A stretch of DNA of 64,000 nt from the NCBI GenBank assembly GCA_002381805.1, contig DFXZ01000004.1:1-64000 (forward strand). Direction: 5' to 3'. The stretch's first letter is position 1; each line of letters opens with the position of its first letter. The notes under the pieces were generated by a model that saw nothing but the letters and a program-made list of their open reading frames with translations, had not been told where the DNA came from and searched no databases. This stretch comes from Bdellovibrio sp. UBA4095. GTDB lineage: Bacteria; Bdellovibrionota; Bdellovibrionia; Bdellovibrionales; Bdellovibrionaceae. Of this stretch, positions 52,590 through 60,470 are shown one piece after another. Position numbers and translations under genes: made by a program.

Positions 52590-52895
52590 CTATTGTTCAG
52601 GGAAAACGAAGACCAAATCATGCTCCCCGGCAAGATCAAGCCTGTCTCGCGCTTGACGCTCGATAAATGCTGGGTCTTTGGCTTGTTTCAGCTGTCCGCT
52701 AAGAGAGGCAATCGTGTGTTTGGTTTCTTCGATTTCGAAAGTGATACGTGAAAAGTCGCGATGTAATCCCCAAAGGCGGAAAACATTTCCGTTAAGAACT
52801 ATGGAGATAATAAAAATGGCGATGCAAACCATCGCCACTTTTGTTGGTTGATTTAAAAAACGTCGTAAACCGTGAGCAAACTGAACATAGGACAT
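52590..52895 (-). CDS. ftsB: FtsB/DivIC-family septum formation protein
   Basis: A 101-aa bitopic membrane protein with a short cytoplasmic N-terminus and one membrane helix (about residues 19-38). A coiled coil follows (about 45-75), then a conserved end with DPAFIERQARDRLDLAGEHDLVFVF (quoted in part: FIERQARDRLDLA), typical of FtsB, which links FtsL and FtsQ in the divisome. The gene lies directly downstream of eno, the usual eno-ftsB arrangement in proteobacteria. This neighbour supports FtsB over other DivIC-like proteins. Confidence 0.9.
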   Translation of the reverse strand: MSYVQFAHGLRRFLNQPTKVAMVCIAIFIISIVLNGNVFRLWGLHRDFSRITFEIEETKHTIASLSGQLKQAKDPAFIERQARDRLDLAGEHDLVFVFPEQ

Positions 52896-52945
52896 ATAAA
52901 AATGTTATCCGTTGAGTTTGCTCTGAGGTAGTCCAGAACTGGGCT

Positions 52946-54214
52946 CTAGCGGAAAGCCGCTTTATCCCAGTAAAGGCCCATACCACCTAAATCTTCTTCG
53001 ATGCGAAGAAGTTGATTGTACTTCGCGGTACGCTCACCACGACACAAACTGCCAGTTTTTATCTGATGACAATTCAAAGCGACAGACAAATCAGCGATCG
53101 TAACATCTTCAGTTTCACCAGAACGGTGAGACATAATGGTACGGTACTTGTTTCTTTGTGCCAAATTTACTGCTTCGAAAGTTTCAGTCAACGTTCCAAT
53201 TTGGTTTACTTTTACAAGCAATGCATTGCCTGCTTTCTTCTCAAGACCCATACGCAAACGCTTTGGATTGGTTACAAAAAGATCGTCACCGATCAACTGC
53301 ATTGTGGAACCCATAGCTGCGGTCGCTTTCACCCAAGCATCCCAGTCATCTTCTGCAAAGCCATCTTCAATTGATACCAGTGGATATTTCTCTGCCCAAG
53401 ATTGGTAAACTCCTAGAAGTTCCTCGCCAGAGATCTGGCCGCCTTGCCAGTCATACTTTCCGTTTTTGTACATCTCAGTAGACGCGACATCCAAAGCCAA
53501 GAACACGTTCTGACCCGGGTCGTATCCGGCATCAACAATAGCATTCATCAAAAGATCAAGAGCCTCTTGGTTAGAACCAAGTTTCGGCGCGAATCCACCT
53601 TCATCACCAACAGCTGTCGAAAGACCTTTTTTACCCAGAATCTTTTTAAGTGTATGGAAAATCTCTGCCCCTGCACGAAGAGATTCAGCATAAGAATTAT
53701 TCACGGTTGGAACAATCATAAACTCTTGAATATCAAGACCGTTGTTAGCGTGAGCTCCACCGTTTAAAACGTTCATGAGTGGTACTGGCAAACGAGATGC
53801 CTGTGAACCACCAACATAACGATACAAAGGAAGGTTGCAGTCTGCTGCCGCCGCCTTAGCAACTGCCAAAGAAACTCCCAGGATCGCATTAGCGCCCAAG
53901 TTGGTTTTATTCTCAGTTCCATCGATTTCGCGAAGGACCTTGTCGATATAAACCTGCTCAGTGACCTGCAAGCCCATAATTTCGGGAGCAATTTTTTCGC
54001 GAACGTTATCAACAGCCTTGAAAACACCTTTACCAAGATAGCGGTTTTTATCACCATCGCGAAGCTCGCAAGCTTCATGAGCGCCGGTAGATGCACCTGA
54101 TGGAACAGCTGCGCGTCCCATGTTTCCGTCAGCAGTAGTGACTTCAACTTCAATCGTAGGATTACCACGACTATCAAGAATTTCTCGGGATACTAGGCCG
54201 ACTATTTCAGACAT
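52946..54214 (-). CDS. eno: Enolase
   Basis: Enolase converts 2-phosphoglycerate to phosphoenolpyruvate. The 422-aa protein shows SREILDSRGNPTIEVEV, the flexible loop PSGASTGAHEA and the active-site segment GDEGGFAP. The Mg2+ ligands are in ALDVAST, SIEDGFAEDDW and IGDDLFVTN, with the catalytic Lys in LLVKVNQIGTLTE and SHRSGETED following. GGAAG lies before the ATG, which overlaps the end of the upstream unknown gene by 8 bases. ftsB follows. All catalytic residues appear present. Confidence 0.98.
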   Translation of the reverse strand: MSEIVGLVSREILDSRGNPTIEVEVTTADGNMGRAAVPSGASTGAHEACELRDGDKNRYLGKGVFKAVDNVREKIAPEIMGLQVTEQVYIDKVLREIDGTENKTNLGANAILGVSLAVAKAAAADCNLPLYRYVGGSQASRLPVPLMNVLNGGAHANNGLDIQEFMIVPTVNNSYAESLRAGAEIFHTLKKILGKKGLSTAVGDEGGFAPKLGSNQEALDLLMNAIVDAGYDPGQNVFLALDVASTEMYKNGKYDWQGGQISGEELLGVYQSWAEKYPLVSIEDGFAEDDWDAWVKATAAMGSTMQLIGDDLFVTNPKRLRMGLEKKAGNALLVKVNQIGTLTETFEAVNLAQRNKYRTIMSHRSGETEDVTIADLSVALNCHQIKTGSLCRGERTAKYNQLLRIEEDLGGMGLYWDKAAFR

Positions 54215-55241
54215 GATGACTTCCTTCCTTATCAGAGTTTCTATTTAAACCTTTTTTAACCAAATCCATACTTTCAGAAACCGTTCGAGGATACTGGGCC
54301 TTTACAAATTCCCAGTCCACTCGCCTCATTGCTTCCTTCACAGCCGAGGTCATTTTGCCTTGAGCTGCCAACATTGTAATCAGCTGTTGCGCTCGCACCA
54401 TATAATCGTGCAAACGCGCCAGGTTCTGGCTTAATACGTAGCCAGGAGATTCACTATCAAAACTTAAATGCGATAACGACCCGGCATGAGGCAATAATGT
54501 CGGTGAAATTGCAGGTTTCTTCGCCTCTGCGTCTTCAACAAGAGAGATTTTCAATCTTTGTTTTTCATAATCCCGAATCTTTTCTTCAAGATCACTTACA
54601 TACTTTTGCAAGTCTTCGCGCTCGCGCTGAGTTTTCTGGAGATCATCAATCAAACTCTGAAACAGTGCGGGGCTAACCTGATGACCGACGCTCTCGCTGA
54701 TCATTGAGCTTTGCTGACTTGACCAATTCAAAGTAATTGTAATGCCTTCCCAATCACAAATAGCGGGAGGTTGACCCACGTAAACCGGCAAAGATTCGAA
54801 GGCGGCTTTCAAGTAAGTCGTAACCAACGGATATTGTTCCGCCGGAAGCGGCAGATCAAAAGAGATGCTGTTTTCATCTCGCCTAAGATTCTCGATCGGT
54901 GGCTTGGGAGAAATGAAGTAAGAAAGAAATTGCTCTGGTTGATTAAAAATTTCTTGAGGTCTCGGCATCATTCGCAAAACGCTGTCGAGCACACCCCAAG
55001 CGTGAAGCTCAGGACCTTCTGCTCCAGCTCGCTTTAAGATATTCCCATCGCCTTTCAGCGGAATTCGCGAGACAACCTCCATGAAGTTCTCCATATCAGG
55101 AGCGCTAATCCAGTAAGAGGAATCACGTAACAATTCCACAGACAGTGATGTCTGTTCGTAAAGCGGAGTCAGGTCTTCGCCCTGATCCTCTAAAATCGTT
55201 AATACTGCATTGGAGATCTTACAACTAAAGTGCACGCCCAA
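54207..55241 (-). CDS. Unknown coiled-coil protein upstream of eno, 344 aa
   Basis: I do not recognise this family. The product is cytoplasmic, with an N-terminal globular part (about residues 1-210) that opens MGVHFSCKISNAVLTILEDQG. A coiled coil follows (about 215-262; LIDDLQKTQREREDLQKYVSDLEEK in part), then a helical C-terminal region with MVRAQQLITMLAAQGKMT. It starts at TTG 55241 (or GTG 55235), without a good Shine-Dalgarno site, so the start is weak. Its end overlaps eno by 8 bases and it lies downstream of the cpaF-like gene. The architecture would suit a signalling or polar scaffold protein, which is a guess. Confidence 0.7.
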   Translation of the reverse strand: MGVHFSCKISNAVLTILEDQGEDLTPLYEQTSLSVELLRDSSYWISAPDMENFMEVVSRIPLKGDGNILKRAGAEGPELHAWGVLDSVLRMMPRPQEIFNQPEQFLSYFISPKPPIENLRRDENSISFDLPLPAEQYPLVTTYLKAAFESLPVYVGQPPAICDWEGITITLNWSSQQSSMISESVGHQVSPALFQSLIDDLQKTQREREDLQKYVSDLEEKIRDYEKQRLKISLVEDAEAKKPAISPTLLPHAGSLSHLSFDSESPGYVLSQNLARLHDYMVRAQQLITMLAAQGKMTSAVKEAMRRVDWEFVKAQYPRTVSESMDLVKKGLNRNSDKEGSHHV

Positions 55242-55360
55242 GGTGATAGCTTAAATCCCCCCTCTTATAAACCCTTAAAAAGGTTCTCGATTCTTTTTTT
55301 TGGCGAGCGTCCTGCGGCTGACTTGATGCGCCGCAAGCTGAAAGAGGCCTCAGTAAACTT

Positions 55361-56467
55361 CTAGGCTGCTTTTTGGAACTTGGCTTTTGGGAATGGTAGA
55401 TTGTTGTCGACAATTTCATCCATAAAGGACGGTATATGGCCGGTGGGCTCGAGACGCCCCTCCAAAGTCCCGTCAGGGCGACGAGTCAGCCGCGACATTT
55501 CAAAAATGGGGACAACATTGTATGAACCATCATCACTGAATCCACGCACTTCGCTTATTGCAGCGATGCGGCGAGATCCATCCGAAAAACGGGAAACTTG
55601 GACGATGATCTCGATGGCGGAAACAACCTGAGAACGCAATGCCTTCTCGCTGATCTTCGCATCTCCACCCTGAGCGAGGGCTTCGAGTCGAACAATGGCG
55701 TCTTCAGGAGTGTTCGCATGAACAGTTCCCATACAGCCCTTGTGACCAGTGTTCATCGCATTCAAAAGTTCCATAGCTTCACTGGAGCGAACCTCCCCCA
55801 CAATAATTCTGTCGGGTCGTAACCGAAGTGCACTTTTCAAAAGGTCTTTAATTGAAACTTCACCTTTTCCCAAGGCATCCGGCTGGCGGGTTTCAAACAT
55901 CACAACATGCTCATAGTCCACTTGCAACTCGGACGAATCCTCGATGACCATTACACGCTGTCCTTTAGGAATGCGTGTGCATAAAAGCGAAAGCAGCGTC
56001 GTTTTCCCAGATCCAGTCCCACCACTGACGATGATGTTTTTTCCAAGAAACATGCAAATATCCAAGAACCGTGCCCCATCTTCAGTGATGGCGCCGAACT
56101 TTATGTAGTCTGCAAAGCTGATTTTGTTATTCGTGAATTTACGAATGGAAAGAGTCGTTCCTTTGCGCGACATGGGAGGAATGACTGCGGCGATACGCGA
56201 CCCATCTGGCAGTCGAGCATCCAACCGTGGCGACTCGTCGTCAATTCTTCGTCCCACGCTCTGAGCAATACTGTTCACAGCGGCCCTGAGGTCATCTTCA
56301 GACGGAAAAGATTCGGCAACTCTTTCGAGCTTGCCTTTTCTTTCTACGAAAATTTCTTTATGTCCGTTGATAAGAATCTCTGAAACGCCCTTGTCGTCAA
56401 GATACTTCAAAACAGGACCGAGATTCTGCTGGATGGTCTGTTTGAAAACATCTGATGGCTCTGACAT
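55361..56467 (-). CDS. CpaF/TadA-type secretion ATPase (orphan)
   Basis: A 368-aa ATPase of the type II/IV secretion superfamily, CpaF/TadA branch. The N-terminal domain (about residues 1-130) includes VSEILINGHKEIFVERKG and RIDDESPRLDARLPDGSR. Walker A is VSGGTGSGKTTLLSLL, followed by an Asp box, Walker B RIIVGEVRSSEA and a His box GTVHANTPEDA. ATG 56467 has GGAGAG 7 bases upstream; TTG 56482 and ATG 56473 fit less well. No Tad pilin, TadB, TadC or RcpA secretin gene is next to it. Its partners are two small unknown genes, so its machine must be elsewhere or unusual. Confidence 0.92.
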   Translation of the reverse strand: MSEPSDVFKQTIQQNLGPVLKYLDDKGVSEILINGHKEIFVERKGKLERVAESFPSEDDLRAAVNSIAQSVGRRIDDESPRLDARLPDGSRIAAVIPPMSRKGTTLSIRKFTNNKISFADYIKFGAITEDGARFLDICMFLGKNIIVSGGTGSGKTTLLSLLCTRIPKGQRVMVIEDSSELQVDYEHVVMFETRQPDALGKGEVSIKDLLKSALRLRPDRIIVGEVRSSEAMELLNAMNTGHKGCMGTVHANTPEDAIVRLEALAQGGDAKISEKALRSQVVSAIEIIVQVSRFSDGSRRIAAISEVRGFSDDGSYNVVPIFEMSRLTRRPDGTLEGRLEPTGHIPSFMDEIVDNNLPFPKAKFQKAA

Positions 56468-56482
56468 GGGCATGCTCTCCAA

Positions 56483-56995
56483 TTAGTATTCTGAAGCTGG
56501 CTTACGGCCCTGATCGACATCAGAGTAGATGATAAACTTGCCCTGCACTGCGGTTTCTGGGCACTGATACGAAAAAATACCATCCATTTTAGGCGTCACC
56601 TGGAAAGTTTTTTGCTCACCAAAGATTGTATTGTGATGCTCTGAAAAAGCGTCCAGCACAAAGCTGACGTTCTTTTCCTTACCATTCACATTCACTACAT
56701 GAATACGATAATTATTGCCTTTCTTAAGGCGCACAGTGTCCGGGACAAAGCCTTTATCTGTATTCATAATAACGATATCCTGCGTTGGCTCCACAGCAGT
56801 GAATACGCTACTTAGGATCTCTTCGGATTGCTCTTGCTGAACACTGGCTGGCAATCGATCCATATTTTGCACTCGCTTAAAGTCAACCTGCCTTCGGGAG
56901 AAGTCGACTTCAAACGCCGAGGCGCTCTGAACCAGAATCGACAAGAAAAGAATTTTAGTGCAGTTCTTTGCGATCTTGGAATTCACAAAACTCAC
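56483..56995 (-). CDS. Exported cupredoxin-like protein, 170 aa
   Basis: A signal peptide (about residues 1-27, ending SASA) is followed by a short linker and a cupredoxin-type beta sandwich (about 70-165). The fold is inferred from FVPDTVRLKKGNNYRIHVVNVNG (partly: FVPDTVRLKKG), a SEHHNTIF block and the C-terminal IFSYQCPETAVQGKFII. The His and Cys could be copper ligands, but the usual second His after Cys is replaced by Glu-Thr, so metal binding is uncertain. It starts at GTG with GGAGG 6 bases upstream, inside the end of the preceding gene (41 bases overlap). The CpaF-type ATPase gene follows. Confidence 0.75.
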   Translation of the reverse strand: MSFVNSKIAKNCTKILFLSILVQSASAFEVDFSRRQVDFKRVQNMDRLPASVQQEQSEEILSSVFTAVEPTQDIVIMNTDKGFVPDTVRLKKGNNYRIHVVNVNGKEKNVSFVLDAFSEHHNTIFGEQKTFQVTPKMDGIFSYQCPETAVQGKFIIYSDVDQGRKPASEY

Positions 56996-57233
56996 GAGCC
57001 ACCTCCATTGCGATATAGTTCACTGAGCGGGTATCCATAAGATGGAGTCTCTGGACAAGAAGATCTTTGTTTCCTTTGCAAGAGTTGATGGTTTGAAAAG
57101 CATCACTCAAGATTTGCGGATTGGACATCATCTCTTTTGTGACTTCGTTCCAGTCCAACTTTAAAACCGGATCAATTGCACCAACTGTATAGAGCGCATC
57201 GAACACTGTTTGCAAATCGCCTTGAAGAAACAT
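56955..57233 (-). CDS. Small helical protein upstream of the cupredoxin gene, 92 aa
   Basis: I do not know this family. The 92-aa product is cytoplasmic and all-helical by appearance, with SNPQILSDAFQTINSCKGNKDLL (partly: NPQILSDAFQTINSC) and VNYIAMEVAREFCEF. AGGAGG lies 6 bases before the ATG. It overlaps the cupredoxin-like gene by 41 bases, an unusually long overlap for this compact genome that implies translational coupling. The order small protein, cupredoxin, CpaF ATPase suggests one functional unit of unknown purpose. Confidence 0.7.
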   Translation of the reverse strand: MFLQGDLQTVFDALYTVGAIDPVLKLDWNEVTKEMMSNPQILSDAFQTINSCKGNKDLLVQRLHLMDTRSVNYIAMEVAREFCEFQDRKELH

Positions 57234-57404
57234 CGAATCCTCCTAATTGACTTGGGCGTCCAGCCCTTCTCTAAACTTCTATCGGCAGGAGTTTGTAAGA
57301 ACTTGAGTCAATTTGAGGCGATTTTTAGATAGATGAGGAGTTGTTTTGATAACGACCGCCCGAATCTATGCGCAGAAGCAGGCTGGTCGTTGGTCGAGAC
57401 AGGT

Positions 57405-58016
57405 CTATTCGGAATCTTTGTTTTCTGTCGAACTTTCGGGCGCCGCCTGCTGGGCCTCTGCAAGAATCTTTCGCGCAATTTCCGATGGCGACACTGTCGA
57501 CTTCATGGTGCGCAGACGTCTTTCGTTAGCAGCCCTTTCAGGAACTTTGATTTTAGCGTCGCGAATACGCTCTGCTATTTGACGTTCAAAACCTTGATTC
57601 TTCAGGTAGGGCTTGAGTTCCGACAGTAGATTCTCCAAGAAAATGACGTAAGTCGATTGGACAACCGGTTTAAAGGCATTCGGATTTTTAAGAGCATTGA
57701 TTGCTTCATCTGTTAACTGACTGATCGTCTTTTCCCAATAGTCCAGTTCATCAAGGCTTGCGCGGAGGGGAGCGATCACTTTATCGATCATATCGTCATC
57801 GTTAGGCCGAGAAAAGACGGCCTGCAAGGCCTCTTTAAGCGGCACGTGCTTGCCACTGGCAGACTGCTTCGACTCCTTCACTTTACTCTCTACGATCTGG
57901 TTCATTTCATCCAGGTCCTTCGTTGTCAGTTGAGAGTAGTTAAATAACAAACCAGCCTGGGCTTGCAGTGAAAATACAATGAGTGCACTTGTCAGGATAA
58001 ATTTTGCGTTTTTCAT
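57405..58016 (-). CDS. Exported helical protein of unknown function, 203 aa
   Basis: A signal peptide (about residues 1-21, ending AQAG) precedes an alpha-helical mature protein rich in Lys, Glu and Gln, with no cysteines after the signal region. Segments such as VIAPLRASLDELDYWEKTISQL and ARKILAEAQQAAP are visible. It is not a recognised family. It is divergent from the DsbA-like lipoprotein gene and is a single-gene unit. Codon use and a full-length frame argue that it is real, and a periplasmic location is likely. No motif points to a function. Confidence 0.75.
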   Translation of the reverse strand: MKNAKFILTSALIVFSLQAQAGLLFNYSQLTTKDLDEMNQIVESKVKESKQSASGKHVPLKEALQAVFSRPNDDDMIDKVIAPLRASLDELDYWEKTISQLTDEAINALKNPNAFKPVVQSTYVIFLENLLSELKPYLKNQGFERQIAERIRDAKIKVPERAANERRLRTMKSTVSPSEIARKILAEAQQAAPESSTENKDSE

Positions 58017-58140
58017 GCTTTGAGTCTAAGACGCTCTGATCACAGGGCAAGTCAAAAAATGGGAAGATACCTTCCATAGTATTGCAAAGCGCATCAACTA
58101 GACATTAGACAGGCGGTTTTTCCTTCCATCTGTCCGGGTA

Positions 58141-58169
58141 TTGATGTCAGAATAGACGGGTTCTAGAAA
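58141..58169 (+). promoter_or_regulatory. Possible sigma-70 promoter of the DsbA-like gene
   Basis: TTGATG (58141-58146), a 17-base spacer and TAGAAA (58164-58169) lie about 28 bases before the TTG start of the DsbA-like gene. The spacing is ideal but the -10 box is imperfect. Confidence 0.4.
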
Positions 58170-58196
58170 ATAGAAATTTCCATCATGGAGGAACAA

Positions 58197-58979
58197 TTGA
58201 AAGCACTTAGATTATTTGGTTTAACCGCACTGGCACTCACTCTTGTGAACTGTGCTCCGTCTGCAAAACAACTTAAAGAAGCTGTCGAAAAAGATCCAAG
58301 CATCGTTTTTGCGGCCATCGAAAAGGACCCAGAACAATTTATCGAAGTAGTTAACAAAGCTGCTCAAAATGCACAGAGAAAAGCTCAAGAAAACGCTATG
58401 GAAGAAGAAACTAAAAAGCGTGATCAAGAGTTTGCTGCTCCTCTAAAGCCTGAGATCGAAGAAGGTCGCGTTATCTTTGGCCCTAAAGACGCAAAAATCA
58501 CCATCGTAGAATACTCTGATTTTGAGTGCCCATACTGCGCAAAAGGTCATGTGACTTTGGAAGAAGTTAAAAAGGCCTACCCTAAAGACGTTCGCGTTGT
58601 ATTCAAGCACCTTCCTTTGGATTTCCATCCTTTGGCGATGCCAGCAGCAAGATACTTTGAAGCTATCGGCATGCAAGACCATGCTAAAGCGGAAAAGTTC
58701 TATAACATGATCTTTGAAAATCAGGGTGAGCTTCGTACTAAAAAAGAAGGTTACCTTAAAGAAGCTGCTAAAAAAGTAGGCGCTGACATGAAGAAGCTTG
58801 AAAAAGACTTGAACAGCGAAGTTATCACTAAGCGTATCGAAGCAGATATGGAAGAGGCTCGTAAGTTCAACTTCTCGGGCACTCCAGGATTCCTTATTAA
58901 TGGAGTTTCTTTGCGCGGAGCTTATCCGTTCTCTGAGTTCAAAACTATTATCGATCGCCATCTAAACGCTGGAAAATAG
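58197..58979 (+). CDS. DsbA-like thioredoxin-fold lipoprotein
   Basis: A 261-aa thiol-disulphide oxidoreductase of the DsbA/DsbG-like (thioredoxin_4) group. It begins with a lipoprotein-type signal, and Cys19 follows LVN (Asn before the Cys is not ideal). A helical acidic and Lys-rich linker (about residues 20-85) precedes the catalytic domain, with YSDFECPYCAKGH (C111-x2-C114) and the cis-proline in GTPGFLING. I choose TTG 58197, because GGAGGA lies 4 bases upstream. ATG 58185 would put that Shine-Dalgarno inside the gene. A strong terminator follows. It may fold disulphide-rich envelope or secreted proteins. Confidence 0.9.
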   Translation: MKALRLFGLTALALTLVNCAPSAKQLKEAVEKDPSIVFAAIEKDPEQFIEVVNKAAQNAQRKAQENAMEEETKKRDQEFAAPLKPEIEEGRVIFGPKDAKITIVEYSDFECPYCAKGHVTLEEVKKAYPKDVRVVFKHLPLDFHPLAMPAARYFEAIGMQDHAKAEKFYNMIFENQGELRTKKEGYLKEAAKKVGADMKKLEKDLNSEVITKRIEADMEEARKFNFSGTPGFLINGVSLRGAYPFSEFKTIIDRHLNAGK

Positions 58980-59004
58980 TCCAGACTGCTGATTCGAGAT
59001 AAAC

Positions 59005-59044
59005 AAAAACCCACAGTTCACAAAAACTGTGGGTTTTTTATTTT
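59005..59044 (+). terminator. Rho-independent terminator after the DsbA-like gene
   Basis: CCCACAGTT (59010-59018), a 6-base loop and AACTGTGGG (59025-59033) form a perfect 9-bp stem. It is preceded by an A-run and followed by TTTTTTATTTT. It ends 26 bases or so after the CDS. Confidence 0.9.
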
Positions 59045-59120
59045 GAAATGTAAATTAGTTTTGCCCGAAGAGCCCAGATTAGCATAAAGTGAACTCATCA
59101 ACTTTACACGAGGAGCATCT

Positions 59121-59504
59121 GTGAGTGCACACGCAAAATCTTTGATCCTAAAAGCTCAGGATGACCTTGATCTCGCCAAACAACGCCTAGAGGACTCTAA
59201 GCAGCACGAGCTCGTCGGCTACAACTTAGCCCAAGCTTGCGAAAAATATCTGAAAGCTCTCTGCGAGATTAAAGGTTTGGACTATCCACATGATGAAGAA
59301 GGCCACGACCTCGACGCTCTTATGCAAATCCTTGAAGAGAACAATTTCTCTGCGATCTCATCGCACGCTGATGTGATTGAACTCACTCCGTACAATATGG
59401 TCAACGCTCATATACCAGCTGACGAGAGGTTGGATCTGGGCGAATATGTTCAGTTCGTTGAAGACCTCAAAAAGCTTGTTGGAGAACAGCTTCGCGACGT
59501 TTAG
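59121..59504 (+). CDS. HEPN-domain protein, 127 aa
   Basis: An all-helical HEPN-type protein: the N-terminal helix AKSLILKAQDDLDLAKQRL, then YNLAQACEKYLKALCEIKG, where the EKYLKAL block is typical of HEPN proteins, and GHDLDALMQILEEN. The ribonuclease-type Rx4-6H motif of HEPN toxins is not seen, so it is more likely a binding or scaffold type. The start is GTG with AGGAG 5 bases upstream. No nucleotidyltransferase (MNT) partner adjoins it, unlike the usual toxin-antitoxin pairs. It converges with the L,D-transpeptidase gene, 3 bases apart. Confidence 0.8.
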   Translation: MSAHAKSLILKAQDDLDLAKQRLEDSKQHELVGYNLAQACEKYLKALCEIKGLDYPHDEEGHDLDALMQILEENNFSAISSHADVIELTPYNMVNAHIPADERLDLGEYVQFVEDLKKLVGEQLRDV

Positions 59505-59507
59505 TCC

Positions 59508-60260
59508 TTACTTGGCCGCATAAATAAGACTTCCGCCCTTAATCAAATTGATAACCTTTTGGGTGTTCGCAGTGGAAACAGCTGGACACCCCCAGCTTCG
59601 ACCTTGAATGACAGAAGTATCCTGAACATAGCTGGCCCCATGGACAACAATGGCTCGGTCTCGCGCTTTAGAGTTCGTGCTTGAAAGTCCGTCCAAGCGA
59701 AGCGAAAAGCCATTGGCGCCATTGTACGTTTCTGCTGTTCGAAAGAACCCCAGTGAAGTGGCATTCGATCCCGAGATATTGCTAAATTTTTCAGCATACC
59801 CATCATGATTGCTGTCTGAGCCTTTTCCGTGCGCAACGTGTATGTTCCAAACCGCTCCGGTCTGCATATTAATAAAGTACCAACGCTTTTGGGTCGATTT
59901 TTGACTGTAGTCGATAACAGAAAGGACGTTTTTATTTTTAAGTGTCGCCTTGTTTTTATGAAAATAGATCAACGCCTCTTCAAGATGACGATCAGGAACT
60001 ATTCTCTTCGGATCGACATAAGCATACTCCTTCAGGATCTCGTCGCGCTCACTAACAAGTGTGGGCTCTTCTTCCGAAACCACGGGCGGCACAGCCGGCA
60101 CTGTTGGCTCTATCTCACTCCCCAAATCGACCTGCCCCCCATCCACTGCAGCGGGCTCATTATTTGGATCATCAGGCAAAGCTGGCAGAGAATTGCCGCA
60201 AGAAATAAGTCCTGCTGAGCTGATGACAAGAATAATTGTCTTTAAGAGTGAATTCCTCAT
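59508..60260 (-). CDS. Lipoprotein L,D-transpeptidase (YkuD-like, murein-modifying)
   Basis: A 250-aa exported protein with lipobox LISC (Cys21) and an acidic, proline-rich linker (about residues 25-75). The murein L,D-transpeptidase catalytic domain of the YkuD_2 type follows, with the signature HGASYVQDTSV and SWGCPAVS, where the Cys is the nucleophile. Such enzymes crosslink peptidoglycan or attach proteins to it; bdellovibrios use several on their own and prey walls. I start at ATG 60260, because GGAGG lies 7 bases upstream; TTG 60266 is too close. It is a single gene with a 210-base upstream gap in which I see no clear promoter. Confidence 0.88.
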   Translation of the reverse strand: MRNSLLKTIILVISSAGLISCGNSLPALPDDPNNEPAAVDGGQVDLGSEIEPTVPAVPPVVSEEEPTLVSERDEILKEYAYVDPKRIVPDRHLEEALIYFHKNKATLKNKNVLSVIDYSQKSTQKRWYFINMQTGAVWNIHVAHGKGSDSNHDGYAEKFSNISGSNATSLGFFRTAETYNGANGFSLRLDGLSSTNSKARDRAIVVHGASYVQDTSVIQGRSWGCPAVSTANTQKVINLIKGGSLIYAAK

Positions 60261-60470
60261 GATCAAACCTCCGTGGATCTGGTGAGCCCATCGGTTGTTT
60301 GATTTCTGAACTTAAAAAAAATGGTTTTTGCTTGAGGGGTCGACAGGAATTCGCTGAAAAGCGACGGAGAACTAGACGAACCTCTTGATCGATAACAAGA
60401 CCAGAGTCAGGCATTCATCGCAGTGTAGTTTTTGATATGGAGCTATTATTAATTCCCGGGATAGACAAGT

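Noticed and set aside
57333..57629. Plus-strand frames over the 3' end of the exported helical gene
   Set aside because: They are antisense to the gene at 57405-58016, have no clear initiation signal and show cysteine- and arginine-rich composition typical of shadow frames.
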